From: Oikopleura dioica
Lineage: Eukaryota; Chordata; Appendicularia; Copelata; Oikopleuridae
DNA length: 64,000 bases
NCBI GenBank assembly: GCA_907165135.1
Contig: OU015568.1
Span: 10,920,501 to 10,984,500 of the forward strand
Reading direction: 5' to 3'
Shown: piece by piece, positions 57,662 through 64,000 of the stretch
Layout: every line of letters begins with the position of its first letter
How positions within the stretch are numbered: the stretch's first letter is position 1
Translations under genes and position numbers: made by a program
Notes under the pieces: model-generated
What the model was told of the DNA's origin: nothing
Databases searched by the model: none
The model's input: the letters and a program-made list of their open reading frames with translations, nothing else

Positions 57662-57902
57662 GTAAAATTGGAAGTGTTGATATGCGAGTCGGGGAAGATC
57701 GTAAAATACGAGAATGCAAACTTTATATAGATTAATAATATTTAGCGAAAATTGAGTTTGATTTGAAATTTGAAGTGCCCGAACAAGGTCCGAGATCAAT
57801 CTTGTCAAGTGTGCCCTCTACTACCAAAATTTGCAAATTTTCGCAAAACAAACAACCCCTTAGAATAACTCGTTGGTCTTCCATTTTTAGCTTCCTTGAA
57901 AA

Positions 57903-58201
57903 TTATTGCACTCCTTTGAGGTAAGGAAATACCAAGAATACTGTAGAACGAAGAACGGTGATTTCGAGCTGTGAGCTGGTCAAATATTTGAAAAGCGGGG
58001 ACATGAGCGCAAGTTCCATTTGATCTTGGCTGGCACTTGAAATTTCACGCAACAGCGAAATCGATTTATTTATGATCAAGTGCAATTCCATGGGAACGTA
58101 AACCTTCTTCTTACGAAAGTTTTATATAAGAATAACAAAGCTTATGGTCTTTTCGCTATAATACTCACATATTTTCTTGCAAGATGAATGAAAAACTGCA
58201 T
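57903..58201 (-). CDS. Small unidentified protein, 85 aa, two exons
   Basis: Exon 1 encodes MQFFIHLARKY; a GT-AG intron of about 59 nt joins in frame to KKVYVPMELHLIINKSISLL. The sequence continues SSASQDQMELALMSPLFKYL and ends FLVFPYLKGVQ. The sequence is helical and hydrophobic without a clear membrane segment. Family not recognised. Confidence 0.4.
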
Positions 58202-58599
58202 TTATCAACAAAAAAAAAACGGTATCATTTGAATTCAGCTTTATACAAATTATCAGATGTTACCACCAGAACCTGAGTGAAAACAAGGAAGAGAACACCC
58301 GGATGTGGCCGAGTTTATAGCCAAGGATGCTCATACTCAAAGGTTCTCAAGTTTGAAAAGCTCGTCAAGAATGAATGGCTTGAGCTGGGTGGTGTTTGCG
58401 CTTCGAGTGAGGTGGCCGTGGGCGAATTGCGCTAAAGCGGCCAATTCACGGAGAGCGCTAAATCGCCGCCGCGCCACCGCGGAACCATTTTTTCATTGAG
58501 AAAATTCAAAATTCTGGCGCCGTACCTTCCACTTTTGTTTTCCAAAGCGATAATAGTAAACTTAAAATTTACGAAAATGAAGAAAACGAGAGATTTTTA
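58202..58599. promoter_or_regulatory. Divergent intergenic region upstream of the Ig/FN3 receptor
   Basis: 398 nt between a minus-strand small gene and the plus-strand receptor. A GC-rich block at about 58390-58490 (GCGCTAAATCGCCGCCGCGCC) resembles the block near 51.2 kb and may be promoter-associated. No gene supported. Confidence 0.4.
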
Positions 58600-61500
58600 A
58601 TGAAAAAAAGAAAGAAGAATATGAAGATGAAAGTGCGATTCATTTTGTATTGGGCGATTTTAACGAGCTCGCACGCGCTCTTTGAACCTGGAAGATTACA
58701 ATTTGAAGATCATCCGCAGGATCAGACCGTGATTGTTGGCGAAGATGTTAAATTAAGTTGCAAGGCTAATTTACCGAATGTTAAATACGAGGTAAATATG
58801 AAATTTGTATATTAATAAGAGTTCAACCATGGAATTTAAATCTAAAAAAAGCTATCTAAAAGTATCTTATCTTGACAGTTCATCAAGAATATGCTAATAA
58901 AGAAGTAATTAAGTGGCTGTTCAATGAATCCCTTATGACCTGGCACGGAAACAGCTTGACGATCCCGTCGATTAGCTCTTCCGGCGAAGGGCGGTATCGA
59001 TGCCGTGCGACTTCCGACAAAGTCTCCCTCGTCTCCAGCTCATCCCTGGTTCAAGTCTTCGGTACGTTCACTTAAAAATCTTCACGCTCGGGTGGAGCGC
59101 GTGCAACCTCGGGTCAGGCAATTTTCAGCTCTCCCCAATTTTAGCAGGTGGATGGAGAAAATTAATCCCCTTATCAATCAACAACGTAAATTTCACCCTT
59201 TTTTATGAGCGCGATTTAACTTATCATGACCCGGTGCCCTAAACTTTGTGCAACCGGCTAATCCCCAAAAGATACTGCCCTAATCAGATTATTGCACATG
59301 GAGGAGTACACCTTATTTTCCCTTTCAGGAGCCGCCCTTATCGACCACCGCCCCGGAAAAAATACCGAATGCGTTTTTGGCTCTTCCTGCCAAGTCGTGT
59401 GTAGCGCTAGAAGCAGCAAGTTCAATGTCACTTGGCTCAAGAACAACCAGCCCGTGGACAAAAGCCTGATTCTTCCCAATGGCCATCTTGAAATTCCGCA
59501 TGTGGCCTCGAGTGACCTTGGCGAGTACAAATGCCAAGTCAACTTCCACGCTCACCGCGACTCCGCAATCACAACTATTTCTGCGATGGAAGCCCCTAAA
59601 ACTGGCATTGTTCTCAAGCCAACGCCACCATCACGACTTTCCGTTCCCTTTGGAGAAAACATTTTACTTGCTTGTCACGCCGTGGCACCCAATGATCTCG
59701 TAGAATATGAATGGGAAAAGGATGGAGAAAATGTCACGCTGGATGAAAATAAAAAGCTTGTCGGCCTGGGAAATCTGCTTATCGAATCTGCAAGGGGATC
59801 AGACGATGGGAACTACAAATGCACAGTGAAAGGGGATAGACGCAGAGGTAGTTCAAGCGTCACAATCTCTCTCACAGTCACAGGTAAATATACAACAACG
59901 AGTTCAACCAAATAAACAGGGTTAACAGAATTCTTGAAAGTAAAACTTGATCAATCATTATTTCCCCTTGTCAACATTGACACGGGTATATTATGACGGA
60001 TCTGCGATGCATCAATCTTTTTACACAGCCCTTAATCACCACATTTATTTCCTCTCAATAAAATTTCAGATATCCCCTCTCCGGTCTTTCTGAACCGCGA
60101 AAGTGAACTTGCCCAATGTGTCTGTCCAGAAGAAGCGATTTTCTACAAAAATGGAAAACACGTTCGCACTCTAAAATCGGAAGAAAACGCAATCAAGGTC
60201 GACCAAGATGGTTTCTATCAGTGTTTCTGCCCCTCCAAAACACTAGAAAGCGCGGCGATGGAAATTTATAAGATGGACGCGCCCGCGCCGATTCCATTGG
60301 ACATTCTTGAAATTCGCCCAAGCGGGTTCAAAGTCAGCTGGGCGACGAGCGGAAGCGCAAGCGGCATTGTGTACCTTAAATCCCGCGACAAAGGCGAACA
60401 ACAATTCCCGTTTGATGAAACAGTCGAACTGCCGATCGCAGTTACCGCCGGCGACTACGAAGTGAAAGTAGAACTACTCGAGCTTGTCGGAGATACAACT
60501 ACCGGTCCCAGATGGTCGCAAACTGTGCTTGTTCACATCCCACAACCGGACGAAGTGCCACCGAAAGTGACAGACCTCCAGCTGCGGGTTAACAATGGTA
60601 AGCTTATTTGTCGGAATTGAACCATAAAATACATTATAATTAGCGTATTTACCAATCACAGTGACACTTTCCCCTCAACTTTTCATTCAGAAAACTCGAT
60701 TGTCTGTGAATGGACCCCCGTAGAGTTGGCTGAAGACTATATTTTGATAATTGAGGCTGAAAATATGCTCCAGAAAGTGTACTCAAGTGTGACCACTCCC
60801 TTCGAAATCACTTCCATCCCATCGAATATCAAGGTAAAATACAACTTTAATCAACCAAAATTTATATTTTACTTCAGAAAATTCGAGCGCAGCTTCATGC
60901 CAAAGGCCACGAGGGATTCTCTGAGCCGTCCGAATGGATGGAGCTGGAGTTAAAAAGAACGACAAGAGAAAAACCCTTCCCTCGAAAAGCGCTACGTCCA
61001 GCCATTGTAGAAGATGTAAAGCTGTCCCTCCAAGATACGACCACAATTCTTGCGACTTGGAGCAAACCAGATGATAACCAAGTTATCGATAGCTACACAG
61101 TTCGCATTCGCGCAGTTGGCGACTCCGATTGGGAAGAATTCACTGCGGAAGACACAAAGTTTATCTTCACCGATCTCACTCCAGAAACAGCCTATCAAGT
61201 CCGCATTGCCGCGAATGCAGGGGCAGTCAAAGGTCGCTGGTCGAAAACTGTCGTAAACGACATGTCAATTTTGCCAGCAAAATTTTTCGTTGACAAGCTA
61301 AAAGTCTCTACTGAACCAAATCTGGAATATTTGCGGATTCTGAATACGAATTCAACGACGATATCCGTTGTTTGGTCTTTTGGCGAAAATCCGGCTGAAG
61401 ACTTCTACACAAAAATCAGATGGGGAACTACAGACGATACTGAGTACGAGTCAGAGAAACTTGGATCATCAATCCGGATTTACAAAATCGAAAATCTCAA

Positions 61501-63248
61501 GCCAAACACGGATTATTATGTCTCTGCTAGGGCATATTGGGACAATTTTCAATCAAAGAGGATTGTTGAAAAAGCAAGCACAACTCCACTGATTGTTCAC
61601 AAGCCAGCCCCGACGAAATTTCACTGCGAGCCGAAAGGAAATAAAGGGCTCAATCTCGGCTGGACCAGTGCTGGAGCAACTTTTGAAATTCAATACAGAA
61701 TTCAAGCGAAAAATCCTCGCCGTTACGACTCCATTAAAACCCACGAATCTTTTACGTCCACAAAGAATCATGAGTTCACGTTGAAGCCTCTTGAATCCGA
61801 CAAAACTTATGAGCTACAGGTTCGTGAAATTGGCCGTGCCGTGGAATCGGACTGGGGCGAGACGGTTTTATGCACAACAGGCGGCTACAAGCTCTCTATG
61901 CCGTATGGGATTGTCGCTATTCCATCAAAAGAGACTGGAAATCTTAATTTACAGTGGCAAATCGACGACGAAAAGCGTGTCGATGGATACAGCGTCTACT
62001 ACAAGAAACCTGGAAAAGGAAGCTCATGGAATTCCGTGAAAGTCTTAGCCGGAGCTAGATCCTGCCCAATTTCCGGTCTTGAAGCAGAAACCGAATACAT
62101 ATTTAAAGTGTCCGCCGACTCAATGTCTGTTGGTACTAAATCCGTAGAGTCAGACGAGTACCGACATGTTACTGCTGCCGAACCGGCGGTGGCTGCATTT
62201 AGCGAACATTTCTGGTACATCATGATTGGTATTGTCGCCTTATTGACCGTCGGTGTTATATTCGCCATCGTTGCCTTGGTTCGACACAATAAAAATGCAA
62301 ATGGACCAGGCGCCGCTGGACCTGGCACATATCAACAAGGCTCACAGAGATCTGATGACATTTTCGAACTACAGCATCCCCGCTTACAGTAAGCCCTTTA
62401 TTCTTGAAAAAACGACTGACTGTCTATTCAGCGATTTGCCTATTGAACCTCCAAAACTCGTTCCGAATCCCTATCAACAAATTTTACCTCCAAAGTTCCA
62501 TCACCACGCTCATTCATTCATGACTCCCGAAAAGGTAATCAATTTTTCTCAAAAGTATAATAACTAAATTTTCCTCAAGGCCTATTCAACCCGAACCGCT
62601 CCGCTTCAATCCAACGCTGGAGATCTGCTGCACACTCCCGACGCTCAAAACTCACAACTTCACCTCCACCAGCAAAACCTCATGTATCAACAGATGTGGG
62701 AGCAACAAGAGCTCCTGAACCGCGCTAGACACCTCCAACTTTCTCAACATCAACTATGGATCGGCCAGACGCCCCAGCACAATGCTTCGTTTGGTGGTCA
62801 AACTGCTTTCGGTCAAGGGGTCTATCCACAGCCACCACAATTCCCTGGTTCAACTCCTCAGCGTGCTAAAATCGAACGCGCGATGACAGAAAGATTGCCA
62901 AACGGACCTGGTCCCAATCGTTATCGGCCATATAGACGGTAAAATCATCATAAATTGTTAAATATTCATTTAAAATTCAGACCAATGGCCAGAAGAAGCA
63001 TGGGTGCCGAGCTCGCCTTTCTAAAGCTTGACACAGCAAGTTCAGTAAAAAGCTCAGAGCTTCCCATCGCACGGATTCCACTCAAAGACCCTGATTCCTC
63101 TGCTACTCCAACCGGAAGGAAATCTGGCGATGGAGAATCAGCGACGGGCAGTGTTCAAAGCGAAAAAAGTGACCAAGTATTAATGCCGCCACCAATCGGA
63201 CCCTTGTCTATTTCTAATGAACCCCCACTGTCTCCTGTCAACGAATAG
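58600..63248 (+). CDS. Single-pass Ig/fibronectin-III cell-surface receptor
   Basis: Signal peptide (VRFILYWAILTSSHA), then Ig domains. Ig1: VGEDVKLSCKANLPNVKYE to GRYRC. Ig2: SSCQVVCSARSSKFNVTW to DLGEYKCQV. Ig3: FGENILLACHAVAPNDLVEY to DDGNYKCTVKG. A short Cys segment (CVCPEEAIFYKNGK) and several FN3 domains follow (GFKVSWATSGSASGIVY, TTTILATWSKPDDNQVIDSY, TTISVVWSFGENPAEDF, LGWTSAGATFEIQYRI, LNLQWQIDDEKRVDGYSVYY). The membrane segment is FWYIMIGIVALLTVGVIFAI. The cytoplasmic tail is Gln/Pro-rich over three further exons, ending SNEPPLSPVNE at 63246. The architecture resembles DCC/neogenin/protogenin-type guidance or adhesion receptors. The exon 1-2 junction near 58790-58900 is not explained by a plain GT-AG intron. 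Confidence 0.85.
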
Positions 63249-63327
63249 TTAAAATAACTGATGCTGTAAAAATATTGTAAATATTTAAATAAATCTTGCC
63301 CAGACTCGAACTCAAAGAAGAGCGCGC

Positions 63328-63697
63328 TTACTTGTAGAGATGATACACCTTTCCAGGCACTTTTTCAAAGTTGCAGGCTGCATGAGAGAGTTCCTGATCC
63401 TGGTTCGCTTTTTCCAAAACTCCTTGAGCTTCCTGCTGAAGTCGTTTGATTTGATTCGCGATTTGCAGCAGTTTTCCGTGAGCACAACTGACGATGTGCG
63501 AGTCGCCGTTTTGGATGGAAACTGCTAGAGCAGTCAGATCTTCATGTTTAGGAGCGACTAAAAAATAATGATCATTTGAAACGCGATGGGTTTTACTCAC
63601 GTGCTGCGTTTGAGTTGAGCTGAAAATTTTGGCTGTTTCCATTTTCAACGAGCTTGACGTCGAATTTGTTCACGTCTTTGTAGGAAATCAATGACAT
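63328..63697 (-). CDS. C1orf50 homologue (DUF2452), apparently shortened
   Basis: ATG at 63697 (MSLISYKDVNKFDVKLVENG). A 43-nt GT-AG intron joins to APKHEDLTALAVSIQNGDSH, then KLLQIANQIKRLQQEAQGVL, ANQDQELSHAACNFEKVPGK and VYHLYK, closely matching the vertebrate C1orf50 core as I recall it. The frame stops right after YHLYK, while relatives continue for about 80 residues. An out-of-frame ESGQDLF lies in the next 40 nt, similar to the expected continuation. The 3' end overlaps the 3' side of the convergent receptor gene. Function of the family is unknown to me. Confidence 0.8.
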
Positions 63698-63770
63698 TCT
63701 TAACTGTGTTACTTTTTAAATTTTTTCAAATGCAATAATTTTTTCGAATAGTTTCTTCGCAACAGAAAGA

Positions 63771-64000
63771 CTAGAATCGTTTTGCTAAACTTTCTTTGCT
63801 CCTCTTGAAGCCTCGTTTCTGAGGTTTCGAAGTCAAGAACCGTGTCTTATACTTTTCCTTCATCAATCTATGTGCTTGCTTCAGCGATCGGTTTTCTCCT
63901 TCTTCCCAGTTGTGCGTGGATAAAGAGGAGATGTTCTCTTCCTTGAAATCATCGCTATCAAGAAGACTCATTCCGCCAGATTTAAGGAAATCGGAAATGA
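63771..64000 (-). CDS. C-terminus of an unidentified basic protein, cut by the right edge
   Basis: Open minus-strand frame reaching the window edge: DFLKSGGMSLLDSDDFKEE, then NRSLKQAHRLMKEKYKTRFL and the end KRSKESLAKRF at 63771. It may start at the ATG at 63971 (66 aa) but the frame stays open upstream, so it is probably the 3' exon of a larger gene. Lys/Arg-rich, with no domain recognised. Confidence 0.45.
   Translation of the reverse strand, partial: ISDFLKSGGMSLLDSDDFKEENISSLSTHNWEEGENRSLKQAHRLMKEKYKTRFLTSKPQKRGFKRSKESLAKRF

Overview
The window is eukaryotic and animal. It carries APC with beta-catenin-binding repeats, an RFX factor, a fused glutamyl-prolyl-tRNA synthetase, BRF1, RPL10A, RPL22 and an Ig/FN3 receptor. 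Genes are very dense, and most introns are only about 38-65 nt. Several introns fit only GA-AG, GC-AG or GG-AG boundaries. Some same-strand genes lie 50-95 nt apart with an acceptor-like AG just before each start. This combination points to an appendicularian tunicate, most likely Oikopleura dioica or a close relative. That identification is an inference from architecture, not a database match.

Layout. 1-2.55 kb: 5' half of an APC homologue (minus; C-terminus off the left edge). 2.86 kb: tRNA-Pro(AGG). 3.1-4.2 kb: beta-1,3-glucuronyltransferase. 4.52-6.97 kb: composite non-coding transposon with a 9-bp target duplication. 7.2-8.8 kb: an unidentified protein with a C-terminal hydrophobic segment (plus) and a small Rab-effector-type zinc-finger protein (minus). 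9.2-11.7 kb: RFX factor. 12.7-14.4 kb: coiled-coil RING protein. 14.7-15.6 kb: convergent small zinc protein and small membrane protein. 16.0-19.15 kb: arylsulfatase, with a phospholipase-A2-like gene on the opposite strand inside one intron. 20.25-21.8 kb: BAAT/acyl-CoA-thioesterase-like gene. 22.0-24.06 kb: membrane dipeptidase. 24.5-24.96 kb: perfect 429-bp foldback element. 25-30 kb: gene-poor, with a few orphan exons. 30.2-31.0 kb: disordered protein.

31.33-47.22 kb is a tandem duplication of a unit of about 7.95 kb. Each unit carries a small MGC-start coiled-coil gene, a SANT/MADF-like gene and the 3' part of EPRS. The right-hand EPRS (43.8-49.2 kb) has the whole locus but a 1-nt frameshift in the WHEP linker. 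The left-hand copy (35.9-39.3 kb) lacks the GluRS catalytic core but has open frames for six WHEP repeats and ProRS.

49.5-51.0 kb: RPL10A and RPL22. 51.4-52.7 kb: unidentified membrane protein. 52.9-57.2 kb: an operon-like run of coiled-coil protein, HBS1L/Ski7-like adaptor and BRF1. 57.4-58.2 kb: two small genes. 58.6-63.25 kb: Ig/FN3 receptor. 63.3-63.7 kb: C1orf50 homologue. 63.8 kb to the right edge: C-terminus of an unidentified basic protein.

The genes mostly do not form a shared pathway. The best functional grouping is translation and RNA (EPRS, RPL10A, RPL22, the Ski7-like adaptor, BRF1 and tRNA-Pro).
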